A stretch of 64,000 bases of DNA, taken from assembly GCF_022601715.1 (NCBI RefSeq), contig NZ_JAKVIM010000010.1, positions 62,001 through 126,000 of the forward strand. Direction: 5' to 3'. Shown here in pieces: positions 54,077 through 63,550 of the stretch; the first letter of the stretch is position 1, and every line of letters starts with the position of its first letter. Under the pieces are notes generated by a model. That model had not been told where the DNA came from. It saw only the letters and a program-made list of their open reading frames with translations, and made no database searches. The position numbers and the translations under genes are program-made. Source of the stretch: Acinetobacter zhairuonensis (lineage in GTDB: Bacteria; Pseudomonadota; Gammaproteobacteria; Pseudomonadales; Moraxellaceae).

Positions 54077-55690
54077 TTAAATCACGCGGTCAATGTCACC
54101 GCGATACATAATCTGAAACTGATCCGACATCACAGTCGGTTCTGATTGTTTTACTGTGCGGATACACCAAATCGGGAAGTTCGCTGCAATTGTATTAAAC
54201 CGCAGGACATTACCTGAAACCCAACCACTACCCCAGCCTTCTTTCTTCACAATGAAATAAGGGGCATTAGTCACTGGATTGAGGGGAGCACAGTCCGCAT
54301 TTACGCTACCTGTTCCAATCTGACCTGAATACTCCCCGATAATTCTGAAATTTGTAGTGTCAGTAAAGACCAGCGCCCAGCGTTCCTGAATTGCACCATT
54401 ATTCGTGACTACAATCGGGTATAAAGCATCATTGTAGTTTGCAGATATTGCCGCCCCACTTGGCACATCAGCCCAAGTACTACTCCAAGTTGTCTGTGCA
54501 TACTTCTTGGTGTAGCGCGCTTGCATATCCCCAATTACCAGTGCCGATCCCACAATAGAATCTTCAGCAGCATAGTTATGTGTTAATGGCTTTGTAAAAG
54601 TCACCTGGCCATTGATCTGCACGTCATTGATTAGACCCATATCTTGATAGCGGTATTTTGCAATCAATGGTGCGACTAGAGTACCAATAGCAAAGTCACC
54701 ACCCAAGGTTACACGACCATAGTCATAATCTACAGTATAAAGATCATAAGGCACCTTCACACCATTGCTGTCTTCAAGCTCACACCATGAAATACGCTGA
54801 TCATTTAAATTGTAAGTTTGCCCTGCTATATGGCTTGGAAGCTCTTGCAGCTTTGTAGCACTAATGATGCCGATATCACCAATACGGAACACTGGTACAC
54901 GACCATCCAGCGGCAAACGTGTGGCTGATAACCCCAGAATGTCGGAATCCAATGGAATATAGGTATAAGCAATCGCGTTATATCGAACGGTATTGGCTAC
55001 GACCCATTGAGGTGTATCGATATAAGTCTTACCTTCTTCAGAATACTCGAGTGCTACGTCATACCATGCATTTGCTTCAATTTCTGCGCGATTGACTGCA
55101 GTTATTTCCGTCTTGGTGTAAAAATAGAGATCCACAAAACCCGTATCGTAATTGATCTTCCCGTGGGCTTGGCTCGTCTCGATGATACCTTGCTCATTTG
55201 CTGTTAAGGTTAACTGTCCACCATTGAGTAAGGACACCACCACTGTTAAAGAGCCAGGACGAATAGGTATAGTCGGCGTTCTAAAACTAAGATGGTTGAT
55301 GGGTGGTAAGTCTGTAGTTGTAGTTAAGGACTGCAACACCAATGCATTATCCGAATTAGGTGTCCAGCTATTCAGTTCAACGATACCCGTACCATATTGC
55401 ACAGATCCAGATGCGGTGCCACTTCCTGTTGCGGGATCAATGTTGCGATACAAAGTACTGGTCCGATCAATAAAGGTATCACTCCCTAATTGAAAGCGGA
55501 CCGAGCCAGCAAGAATTTCCTCATCAAAACCATTGGTTAAATCAAATTTAAGCGTATCTGCGACAACTTGCTGAACACCTGCATTGATACCAGATGTGTC
55601 TCGGTATTTCACAGAGATATTGGTATTGCCAATTGCTGTCAGCTGTACAGTCGAGCTAGATATTCTAGATGCTTGTGGATAAAACGACAT
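54077..55690 (-). CDS. Phage tail protein with repeated beta modules (537 aa)
   Basis: Soluble beta-rich protein. It repeats a short pattern 'GxIxYxTGxVxL' (VQYGTGIVELNSW, GKINYDTGFVDLYFY, VDYDYGRVTLGG) found also in the protein encoded just upstream, to which it is probably related. These motifs look like beta-hairpins ending small barrel modules. The C-terminal region (WALVFTDTTNFRIIGEYSGQ) is distinct. It is likely a tail shaft or tip component. Confidence 0.65.
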   Translation of the reverse strand: MSFYPQASRISSSTVQLTAIGNTNISVKYRDTSGINAGVQQVVADTLKFDLTNGFDEEILAGSVRFQLGSDTFIDRTSTLYRNIDPATGSGTASGSVQYGTGIVELNSWTPNSDNALVLQSLTTTTDLPPINHLSFRTPTIPIRPGSLTVVVSLLNGGQLTLTANEQGIIETSQAHGKINYDTGFVDLYFYTKTEITAVNRAEIEANAWYDVALEYSEEGKTYIDTPQWVVANTVRYNAIAYTYIPLDSDILGLSATRLPLDGRVPVFRIGDIGIISATKLQELPSHIAGQTYNLNDQRISWCELEDSNGVKVPYDLYTVDYDYGRVTLGGDFAIGTLVAPLIAKYRYQDMGLINDVQINGQVTFTKPLTHNYAAEDSIVGSALVIGDMQARYTKKYAQTTWSSTWADVPSGAAISANYNDALYPIVVTNNGAIQERWALVFTDTTNFRIIGEYSGQIGTGSVNADCAPLNPVTNAPYFIVKKEGWGSGWVSGNVLRFNTIAANFPIWCIRTVKQSEPTVMSDQFQIMYRGDIDRVI

Positions 55691-55692
55691 AC

Positions 55693-57678
55693 TTACCCCG
55701 CGACATAATTAACAGAAAGATAGAAAGTGTTGTAAACCGTTTGATTCAGTACTGGAGTGATCTGAACAGCACCTGTAGCATAGGTAATCGTGCCTTGAAT
55801 ATTCCCAAAACGATCAACTAGATTTCCCGTACTTGCATTTACCGGGATATCTGTTAGGACGACTGTCCCAGATAAGTTTCTGTACTGATTCAATCCTGAG
55901 ATAGGATCTCGATTAACGACAGGTATGGATAGCTCAACACTATTTGGTTGAATCGCGGCACCTGTACCGATACTAAAACTCAGTTGTCCATTTGAAGGTG
56001 GTACATCAGATACCACTTGTGCCAATGCTGTACCGTAGCTGTAATTAATCGTGAATACTGTGGCTTTCTGCGGCAGCTTATTTGGAACTATACGTCCAGT
56101 GCCTGCTGCATAATTGATGGTACCTGTGGCATCACCAGTGAAATGACCTTGTGCATTCGAAATTGCTGTTTTGCTCACCCCATCAAGCAACCATGAAACA
56201 GTGACGCTGCTTGCTGCAATTCCTTGCTCATCCAATTCAAATTCAATAGCAGCTGGCAATACAGCTAAATTTGCGCGCTCAAAAGTCGTCATTGGTGAAC
56301 CCCAAAGCAACAAGATTGGGGTATCTACATCTGGTAGTGCACCTGCCGTAAGCAGCCATGAGCCTGTGCTGTAATTGATCGTACCAGCACCATAAGCATC
56401 ACTTGATCCTTTTAACTGCCCATAGCCATTGTCTTTCAATGTATAGAACTTGCCTTGTGACATATAAGACACTGTTAAAGAACCAGGTGCAGGAATTGGG
56501 ACTAAAACACCAGTCCAGTTCGTCGACTGATTGGTCTGTGTCACTGGCACGGCATAAGAATGAAATGGTTGAGTTGGAGCAGCAGCCGGCTTGAACGTAA
56601 TACTGAGGTTGGCTGAGCCAGTGCCTGCTGATGCAGTCCATTGAATCAAACCACGCTGATAATCAATGGTACCCACCTGAGTGCCATCTGACTTCTTCAA
56701 TAAACCGCCCTGATCTGTAATCGCATTGCCAAATAAGGTGAATACCAAACTGGATGGCATCACACTTGAACCGATATACAAGTTCTGTGAGGTACCTACG
56801 GTAACAGCATAGGCTGCAGTGATAGTACCTGCATTACCTGATACAAGAGCCACACTCTCACTCGAGGCATTTAAATCAACCAGCGGTGTCTCGATCTGTG
56901 CCGATGGTACCAACTGTGAAAAAATGCTGGCAGCTTGAATTGTATATTGCCCAACATTGGCATCCTCAGTCACATCAACACTGGCATAGTACTTACCAGT
57001 ATCAGCCACCAATGTATCCCGAATAATCGTTGTCGATTTATTACCGTTGTACCACTGGGATGCTGACAAACCGACAAAATCACGTTCCAAAGGATCATTA
57101 ATATCGTACGTCGCTACTTTGTATTCAAATGATTGGTTATTTACTATCAAAATTGCAGTACGGGTTTCCACTTTAGTGATTCGCACATACTGCTCTTGCT
57201 GATTTGAAAGCCCCTCATTGGAAACCAGAACAATCGTATCCCCAACATTCGCTTCGATCTCTTGCTTGAACATGGCCACTTGAATGACTTTCATGCCTTG
57301 CCATAAGGTGTCCAGAGGAATACCTACAGCTTGCCCACCTTTCGCTAAATAGTTTTCAACGCGGTTCTGCGCAGCAAGACGCTCATCTGTCCAGCTTTCT
57401 GTACTGAATAAGAGTGCGGACACATTTGGATCTTTAGGGTTTTCAGAGATAAATACCGTAGCCCCCATCAAAGCATCAGTATCATCAGTTGTCACGGCGG
57501 GAAAGATCTTCCGCATCGACACGCGCCCCATGGTGCGGTCCATTTCAGAGACATCGTTGAATAAGTTGTTACTCTGCCCATCAACAATGACTTGCCCTGA
57601 ATATTTACCACCACCATCATCAGTATCGGTTAAGCGTTCAGACTTGTATAAAACAAGGTTATTCGTCTCAATTGGCAT
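55693..57678 (-). CDS. Phage tail protein with four ~95-residue repeats (661 aa)
   Basis: The motif GT-I-x-Y-x-x-G occurs at residues about 336 (GTIDYQRGLIQW), 432 (GTINYSTGSWLL), 519 (GTINYAAGTGRI) and 629 (GTITYATGAVQI), giving a period of about 87-110 residues. The N-terminal ~300 residues differ (ENYLAKGGQAVGIPLDTLWQ). It overlaps the preceding gene by 11 bases and ends two bases before the related 537-aa protein. Presumably part of the tail tube or tip; exact role unknown. Confidence 0.65.
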   Translation of the reverse strand: MPIETNNLVLYKSERLTDTDDGGGKYSGQVIVDGQSNNLFNDVSEMDRTMGRVSMRKIFPAVTTDDTDALMGATVFISENPKDPNVSALLFSTESWTDERLAAQNRVENYLAKGGQAVGIPLDTLWQGMKVIQVAMFKQEIEANVGDTIVLVSNEGLSNQQEQYVRITKVETRTAILIVNNQSFEYKVATYDINDPLERDFVGLSASQWYNGNKSTTIIRDTLVADTGKYYASVDVTEDANVGQYTIQAASIFSQLVPSAQIETPLVDLNASSESVALVSGNAGTITAAYAVTVGTSQNLYIGSSVMPSSLVFTLFGNAITDQGGLLKKSDGTQVGTIDYQRGLIQWTASAGTGSANLSITFKPAAAPTQPFHSYAVPVTQTNQSTNWTGVLVPIPAPGSLTVSYMSQGKFYTLKDNGYGQLKGSSDAYGAGTINYSTGSWLLTAGALPDVDTPILLLWGSPMTTFERANLAVLPAAIEFELDEQGIAASSVTVSWLLDGVSKTAISNAQGHFTGDATGTINYAAGTGRIVPNKLPQKATVFTINYSYGTALAQVVSDVPPSNGQLSFSIGTGAAIQPNSVELSIPVVNRDPISGLNQYRNLSGTVVLTDIPVNASTGNLVDRFGNIQGTITYATGAVQITPVLNQTVYNTFYLSVNYVAG

Positions 57679-58087
57679 CGCTTAACTCCGTAAATCGCAA
57701 TGTGACACTGTAAAATTCATTCTCCGAAGCAGCGGGAATCCCCTTAACCGGTTTGGCTTCAATCGCATTCTCAGCATGGTTAAAAATGACGTTAAATTCG
57801 CGCTGATCACTGGCATATTCAAATTTCAGTGTGAATTTTTCGCCTTGAAGTGCAGACCAGTCTTTTAAAGTGGATAACATCGATCGCTTAACCCAGCCCA
57901 TGCCATCAGCTGCAGGCAGTAAAGTAATAGGACGCCCTGACTTCTTTTTGCCTTCCTGAATAATCAGCGTGCCATCAACTGAACGTTCTTGCGTCTGTTC
58001 GATCGGCTTCCAATCAAATTCATCCGACCATAAAAAACCGTCCTCTAATGGGACGGTTTCGTTTGTTGATTTGCGTGTAAGTTTCAT
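57668..58087 (-). CDS. Phage tail protein following the tape measure (139 aa)
   Basis: Starts MKLTRKSTNETVPLEDGFLW, beta-rich, with KFTLKFEYASDQREFNVIFN. The gene position right after the tape measure matches small distal-tail/tip-complex proteins of siphoviruses. A terminator-shaped hairpin is encoded within its first ~20 codons. Family not recognised. Confidence 0.62.
   Translation of the reverse strand: MKLTRKSTNETVPLEDGFLWSDEFDWKPIEQTQERSVDGTLIIQEGKKKSGRPITLLPAADGMGWVKRSMLSTLKDWSALQGEKFTLKFEYASDQREFNVIFNHAENAIEAKPVKGIPAASENEFYSVTLRFTELSDAN
58032..58059 (-). terminator. Terminator-shaped hairpin inside the 5' end of the 139-aa tail gene
   Basis: Read leftward: AAACCGTCC (58059-58051), 7-nt loop, GGACGGTTT then more T. 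It lies within coding sequence, about 28 bases after the start codon. The G-C stem plus T6 is a canonical intrinsic-terminator form. Confidence 0.55.
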
Positions 58088-58090
58088 GTG

Positions 58091-61000
58091 TTACATACCT
58101 TTTTTGAGTCGTTCAAGTTCGCTCATAAATGCATTCATATCGACTTGGGATGACTCATCACCTGAGACTTCCACCGTTTTTCCACCGAGTGACAGGTTGT
58201 AAGTGACTGTCTTGGCAGATGGCTGCTCTACAGTAGCTGTCGGTACCGCCACATTCACTTCAGGAGCCAAAGCATTTACTGATGTACTCTTGGTTCCAGA
58301 CTTTGCGGATCCTTGACCTGCCATATAACGCGCAAGCAACTCATTCACTTTTTGGGTACCGAATGCAGAGGTTTGACCATTGTTCAACAACTTCTCAAAT
58401 GCCTTAGCGGTGTATTCATCACCACGTGCACGTGCATCCCTTGCCAGATTCTTATCAATTTCCAAACCTTGATTAAGAATGTTCTTGGCAATCTTGGCAG
58501 CCTCGGCTTCGTCATATCCCATACCAGATAGCTTGGATTGGATATCCATAACATTGTAAGTCGTGAAATCAGCACCTACACGTTGAGTCTTATTCTCCTT
58601 AGCGGCTTTGGATCTGGCATCCATCATCTCGTTCCAGGCTTCGATTGAGCTTTTGGCTTCTTCACGAATCGCTCTACCCATTTCTCGATAAGCATTTACA
58701 GCATTACCTGAAACATGCTGAGCATGACGATCTACAGCCCTATTCATTTCTTCATAGGTCTGAACCACCACGTTACCAGTCTCATCAACTTCAACATTCA
58801 GGCCAGATTGAGCAGCTTTGGCCTTAGCAGCTGAAATAGTTACCTGATCACATGAAGCGACTGCTGCTTGCATGGTTCGCTCATAGGCCTTTTTCAATTG
58901 CTCTGCAGTAGCTTTACCACTTGACTGGATCGTGTTGAAATCAGCTAATGCTGACTGAGCAGCAAGCTTAAGCTGTTCCTTGGTTTTAATACCCAAACGT
59001 TCGAATGCTTGCTCAACTGGATCTAGATCATCAGGTAATTGCTGAGTGACACGGCGAATGGCCTCAACGCCAAGTTCAACTTGCTTGGTTGAGAAAACAC
59101 CTTGTTTTTCAAACTCCAAAAGCTTGGCTTTGGCTGCATCTACCTCAGCAGGGTTCTTCGCTGTTTCTAGCCATTTTACCCATGCTAAATAGGTCGCTTC
59201 ACCTGCTTCTTTGCCTTTAAGTCCCATCAGCTCAAGGCTATTTGCAAAATTATCCAGTGAAGCTTGTTTTGTTGAGAATCCTTCAGAAACTCGATTCAAA
59301 ACAATGTCTAAATCCAATCCTAATGCATCTGCAGCTTTACGTCCTGCTGCCAACTTTCCCTCTAAGGAGGCAACAGATTCAACGCTGATGGCCATGGCAC
59401 TAACAATGACCTTACCAGTACTATCAAACTCGGCTTTTAAACCCTGTGTAGCAAGTTCGGCATTCAGTACCTTAAGCTGAGCCATACCTGCAGAATCAGC
59501 TGATTGAATCATTGCTGTAGCAATTGCTTGCGCAGACTCAATCTTTGCATCAGTGATTTTCTGACTTTCAGCTTGATATGCCTTTTCCTTGGCATCAAGT
59601 TCAGCTAAGCCTTTGGTGGCTAGATCAATAGATGCTTGGTTACCAGATTTACGAGCATCAAATAATTGCTGCTCCAAGCGAAGACGTTCATCACTAATAG
59701 TTTTGTAATCAGCTTTATGTTTTTCCTCTTGGGCTTTCAAGTCATTTAGAGTTTTCTTATTATCTGCAACACGCTCAGCATTTTTCTCTGCTTCTGTCTT
59801 GCGCATATCTTCTATAGCGGAAATAGCAGCAGACTTGGTTTCCAAAGCCAGTCTTTTAGCTTCCGCTGCATTCTTTTCAGCCTGAGCAAACAAACGATCT
59901 GAAGCATCCTGAGCTTGTTTGGCTAGAGCATCAAACCCAAGAAAGCTCAAAGCTTTTGATTGAAGCGCAGATAAGCCTCCAGATAGGAATTGCAGTCCTG
60001 ATAACAGCAGTTTTAGTCCAATATTTAATCCAGTTGCCGCATCTGAAACTACGCCTAGCGCAACCCGAAAGACATTAAACAGAGTTGTTAATCCACTTAC
60101 ATCATCTTGTCCACTAAGCAATGCACTGAATAATGGAGAAACAGCATCCAAGACTGATGTGAATGCACTCCAACCAGTTTCAGCAATTCCAGCAAAGCTT
60201 GCTACGAGATTCTTAACAGTTTCATAGGTCTCAGCCAAAGTGGTTTTGATTGATTCAATTGTAGAAGGATCTAATTCAGCCAGCTTATTACCAAACCAGT
60301 TAAAACCTTCTCCAACATCGTCAAAAAAGACTTTGATAATGCCAAGATTGTCTGCAATAGCTGATAAAGCATTAGCGGCGCCAGCTGATGAACCGCTTGC
60401 CTGATCCATCTCACCAATCAATATCCGCCAAGAAGTTGCAATCTTTTGCAGTGCATTTGAAATCGTTGTTGGAAACTGATTGTAAGTCTCTTGAATTGCA
60501 TCAGCTTGAGATTGAATCGCCTTGATGACTCGCTCTGAAGAAAGCTCACCATTCTCAGCCATCTTACGGAGTTCACCAGTAGTAACCCCCAAACCCTTTG
60601 CCAATGCCTCTGCAAGTCCGTAGCCATTCTCCATGATGGAGTTAAACTCTTCTCCACGGAGCACACCGCCCTGCATAGCTTGAATGAATTGCTGTACTGC
60701 TGCCTCACTTGCTTGGGCAGAACCACCTCCAATTTGAATCGCCTGTGTTACAGATTTGGTTAAATCAAGAGCTTGCTGCTGAGACATTCCCATATCTTTA
60801 CTGATGGTATTGATACGAGTGAATAAACTGCCTGTAGCCTCAAGACTAGAATTGGTCATCAAGGCAACTTGGTGAACACCAGCCATTGCCTGATTAAAAT
60901 TTCCACCCTCACGGGTAGCAATATTGATTCGTGCTGAGAGGTTGGTATAAGTATCAGCGGCTTGAGCTAGCTCATGTAAACCCAAGCCAATACCGATACC

Positions 61001-62323
61001 ACCCATAACACCAATAAGAGCCGTGTACCCACTCTTTAAGGCTCCGATGCCTTTCTGTGCTGTTTGTGCTGCTGAACCGGTCTCTTCAAGTTGGGTATTT
61101 GCTTTACCAACTTCTGTTTGAAATTCATTAAACGCCTGCTCAGCTTGCTGCACTTCTTTTTCAAGTTGATCTACTTGACGTTGAGCAATTTCGATGTCCC
61201 CAGGCGTAGCCTTGGAATTAGCAAACTCTTGTAGTTTTTGTTTAGCATTTGCCAAATCAGTTTTAAGCATGCTAAGAGCTTTTTCCGATTTAGCTCCTAG
61301 TTCTGTAAAATTATTGGCTGTTTTCTTGGCACCATCTCCTGCTTCGCCAATCATCTTGGTAGCACTATTTAGCGATTGAGTTAGCGCATCAGCCAATTTA
61401 CTCGCATTTTCTGGAATAATATTTGCGATTTGCTCAGATGCTTTAGCGGTAGCAGCTGTTGCAGTATCTGCAGAACTTTTATAGGCCTCAAATGCAAGCT
61501 TTACTTGTTTGACGCCAGTCTCAAGTTCTTTAACCTCTCGTTGTGCATTCCCTATGTCAGCAGGTGTAGCATTTGTAGCGGCAAGATAGTTTAGGTGTAA
61601 TTTGGCTTGCTTAAGGTCTTCCTGAAGGGTTTCTAAAGCTGCTGATCCGTAATCCCCGAACTGTCTAAGATTCTCAGCGCTTAGTTGAGCCTCTCCACCC
61701 ATTGAATCTAATGACTTAGCGGCAGTGTTCAGTTCAGTTACTAAGCGGCCTACTCGCTGCTGTGTCTCAGATGGTACAATTTCAACAATAGCGTCTTGTA
61801 CAGCCTTGGCACTCTGTTCAATAGAATCTAAAACAGGCTTGGTTTGACCTTGCAGACCATTGAAAGCAATAGTGACCTGTTTTACACCAATTTCCAGTTC
61901 TTTAACTTCTTGCTGTGCCTTAGCAATATCTTCAGGTGTAGCTTTGGTGGCGGATAGTAGATTTAAATGCAACTTAGCATTTTGCAGATCATCCTTTAAT
62001 CCCTGCAGTGCCTTTTCCCCGTAATCACCTAGTTGTTTTAGGTTCTCTGCACTTACATTTGCATCACCCCCCAAGGATACTAATGCTTGACTAGCACCAT
62101 GCAACTCACTTACCAACTGCCCTACTTTTTTCTCTACCTCTGACGGAACAGTATTTTTTATAGCCTCAGCTGTAATTTTGCTATCTGCTACAAATTTAGC
62201 ATTACCATCCTTGATAGATTTAAAAACCTCATTGATGGTTTTTTCAGATTGCTTTGCACTGCTAACAAGCCCCTTGTTGTCTGCATCCATTACCAGCTTA
62301 AAAGTTAAATTTTTTCCAGACAT
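58091..62323 (-). CDS. Phage tail tape measure protein (1410 aa)
   Basis: It sets tail length. N-terminal region 59-401 is three repeats of about 120 residues (ending PEDIAKAQQEVKEL, PADIGNAQREVKEL, PGDIEIAQRQVDQL), largely coiled coil. A hydrophobic stretch (YTALIGVMGGIGIGLGLHEL, about 433-452) leads into the tape-measure N-terminal domain (NSSLEATGSLFTRINTISKD, then GGVLRGEEFNSIMENGYGLA). Long helical arrays follow, with a second hydrophobic area near 790-830. At about 1.5 angstroms per residue a tail of roughly 200 nm is expected, by family rule. Confidence 0.93.
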   Translation of the reverse strand: MSGKNLTFKLVMDADNKGLVSSAKQSEKTINEVFKSIKDGNAKFVADSKITAEAIKNTVPSEVEKKVGQLVSELHGASQALVSLGGDANVSAENLKQLGDYGEKALQGLKDDLQNAKLHLNLLSATKATPEDIAKAQQEVKELEIGVKQVTIAFNGLQGQTKPVLDSIEQSAKAVQDAIVEIVPSETQQRVGRLVTELNTAAKSLDSMGGEAQLSAENLRQFGDYGSAALETLQEDLKQAKLHLNYLAATNATPADIGNAQREVKELETGVKQVKLAFEAYKSSADTATAATAKASEQIANIIPENASKLADALTQSLNSATKMIGEAGDGAKKTANNFTELGAKSEKALSMLKTDLANAKQKLQEFANSKATPGDIEIAQRQVDQLEKEVQQAEQAFNEFQTEVGKANTQLEETGSAAQTAQKGIGALKSGYTALIGVMGGIGIGLGLHELAQAADTYTNLSARINIATREGGNFNQAMAGVHQVALMTNSSLEATGSLFTRINTISKDMGMSQQQALDLTKSVTQAIQIGGGSAQASEAAVQQFIQAMQGGVLRGEEFNSIMENGYGLAEALAKGLGVTTGELRKMAENGELSSERVIKAIQSQADAIQETYNQFPTTISNALQKIATSWRILIGEMDQASGSSAGAANALSAIADNLGIIKVFFDDVGEGFNWFGNKLAELDPSTIESIKTTLAETYETVKNLVASFAGIAETGWSAFTSVLDAVSPLFSALLSGQDDVSGLTTLFNVFRVALGVVSDAATGLNIGLKLLLSGLQFLSGGLSALQSKALSFLGFDALAKQAQDASDRLFAQAEKNAAEAKRLALETKSAAISAIEDMRKTEAEKNAERVADNKKTLNDLKAQEEKHKADYKTISDERLRLEQQLFDARKSGNQASIDLATKGLAELDAKEKAYQAESQKITDAKIESAQAIATAMIQSADSAGMAQLKVLNAELATQGLKAEFDSTGKVIVSAMAISVESVASLEGKLAAGRKAADALGLDLDIVLNRVSEGFSTKQASLDNFANSLELMGLKGKEAGEATYLAWVKWLETAKNPAEVDAAKAKLLEFEKQGVFSTKQVELGVEAIRRVTQQLPDDLDPVEQAFERLGIKTKEQLKLAAQSALADFNTIQSSGKATAEQLKKAYERTMQAAVASCDQVTISAAKAKAAQSGLNVEVDETGNVVVQTYEEMNRAVDRHAQHVSGNAVNAYREMGRAIREEAKSSIEAWNEMMDARSKAAKENKTQRVGADFTTYNVMDIQSKLSGMGYDEAEAAKIAKNILNQGLEIDKNLARDARARGDEYTAKAFEKLLNNGQTSAFGTQKVNELLARYMAGQGSAKSGTKSTSVNALAPEVNVAVPTATVEQPSAKTVTYNLSLGGKTVEVSGDESSQVDMNAFMSELERLKKGM
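61121..62149 (-). repeat. Three tandem ~120-codon repeats in the tape-measure gene
   Basis: Units at residues 59-157, 183-281 and 303-401. The first two share most positions (SAENLKQLGDYGEKAL against SAENLRQFGDYGSAAL); the third has diverged (ELGAKSEKALSMLKTDLANA). Internal duplication is a simple way to lengthen a tail. Confidence 0.8.
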
Positions 62324-62344
62324 AGAAACCTCAAATTACAGGCA

Positions 62345-62372
62345 ATAAAAAACCGACTCGTTTGAGTCGGTT
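62345..62372 (-). terminator. Terminator before the tape-measure gene
   Basis: Read leftward: AACCGACTC-AAAC-GAGTCGGTT then T-run. It is 22 bases upstream of the tape-measure start and about 130 bases after the small membrane-protein gene. Confidence 0.85.
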
Positions 62373-62500
62373 GTTAGACATGTGAGAATTAAATCATTGT
62401 GAGTTCCGAATTACTGACAATATTATTACCAACACTGGAATATTTTTAAAATTCTAATTCCAAACTCAGGCTAAATAATGTTGGAGTTGGATATATCTAG

Positions 62501-62752
62501 TTAAGTAATTTCTGCTTCCATTATTTTCTTTTCTAGAAAATAACTACAAATCAAAATCAAAGCAGTCAACGACAATACGGAAATTTTGTCTTCAGTTGGC
62601 ACAAAATCATTCACCCCAAAAAGAAATAAATAGACCACAAAAACAATAATATAATATTTTGATCTTAGCGGCTTATCTCTCTTCATAAGTCGACCAATCA
62701 CCGCAACAATTATAACAATAATTGGCAAAACCAGTTGCTCAATTAAATACAT
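62501..62752 (-). CDS. Small membrane protein (83 aa) in the tail region
   Basis: Three hydrophobic helices (about 5-22, 33-48, 58-75), starting MYLIEQLVLPIIVIIVAVIG. Positioned between tail genes with a terminator behind it. It is not a typical tail component, so a lysogenic-conversion (moron) gene is likely, for example superinfection exclusion. No family recognised. Confidence 0.6.
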   Translation of the reverse strand: MYLIEQLVLPIIVIIVAVIGRLMKRDKPLRSKYYIIVFVVYLFLFGVNDFVPTEDKISVLSLTALILICSYFLEKKIMEAEIT

Positions 62753-62818
62753 AAATCCCCCTTAAATAGTTTATTTTTATAGAAATAGAGCATAACAACA
62801 AAAGTTTAGATGGGAACT

Positions 62819-63220
62819 TTAATCTTGCATCGAAGTTAATATGCCATTGGTAAAGTACAAATAGCGGCTTTGCCCCCTATACATTCGGTAAACCCACTGC
62901 TCACTCACACCGTAAACATTTGTGGTTTTGTTAACCTTGTCTGGATACCCCCAAGTAGACTTTTCTGCTTGTTGAGCAGACATTCCAATTCTAGGTTCAA
63001 CTCTTGCAGCCCATTCTGCTTTCTGGCGCTCATAGGCTTGTTGCCTTGAAGACTCTTGAGCTTTGGCATTATTGACCTTATCCCTCAGCTCTTTGCTTCC
63101 AGCACAAGGCTTTCCTTGATATACAGTCTCGCCACCCAAATTACATGTATAAATCTCAGCAGCAGTAGCACCTTGTAGGACTGATAGAAAAGCTAGGCCT
63201 AATAAATATCTCCGCTTCAT
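62819..63220 (-). CDS. Secreted DUF4124-like protein (133 aa)
   Basis: Signal peptide MKRRYLLGLAFLSVLQGATA, then a DUF4124-like start (IYTCNLGGETVYQGKPCAGS), a charged helix, and a BamE-like end (IGMSAQQAEKSTWGYPDKVN, YLYFTNGILTSMQD). Predicted periplasmic. It follows a second small exported protein at 10 bases, so the two are co-transcribed. A moron or host-modifying role is likely; function unknown. Confidence 0.72.
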   Translation of the reverse strand: MKRRYLLGLAFLSVLQGATAAEIYTCNLGGETVYQGKPCAGSKELRDKVNNAKAQESSRQQAYERQKAEWAARVEPRIGMSAQQAEKSTWGYPDKVNKTTNVYGVSEQWVYRMYRGQSRYLYFTNGILTSMQD

Positions 63221-63229
63221 ACCCCACCC

Positions 63230-63517
63230 TTAAGCATTCCACCATTCAATTTTGACAATCTTTCCACGGCATAACATTACTTTATATACCTGCATATCAA
63301 CACGATACACATATTCAGTGGCAGCACAGTAAAACTGGCCATCATCAAGTACATAATGTTTTGGTTTAGGCTTGCCCATTTTCTCAATAAGCGCAGCTTC
63401 AGTTTGACCAACAGAAACCAAATCACCTGAATTGGTTCTAAAGTTATTTGTCGTACGCTCAGCTGCAAAAACAGTGGTCGAAATAACAGTTAAAGCTAAA
63501 ATTATAAGTTTTTTCAT
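63230..63517 (-). CDS. Secreted DUF2845-like protein (95 aa)
   Basis: Signal peptide MKKLIILALTVISTTVFA, then SVGQTEAALIEKMGKPKPKHYV and TEYVYRVDMQVYKVMLCRGK, a small beta-alpha fold like DUF2845/BamE (two Cys, likely disulfide). GGGGGA precedes its start. It pairs with the DUF4124-like neighbour. Confidence 0.72.
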   Translation of the reverse strand: MKKLIILALTVISTTVFAAERTTNNFRTNSGDLVSVGQTEAALIEKMGKPKPKHYVLDDGQFYCAATEYVYRVDMQVYKVMLCRGKIVKIEWWNA

Positions 63518-63550
63518 GAATCCCCCTTTATTCTGCGACCTAGTCTATTT

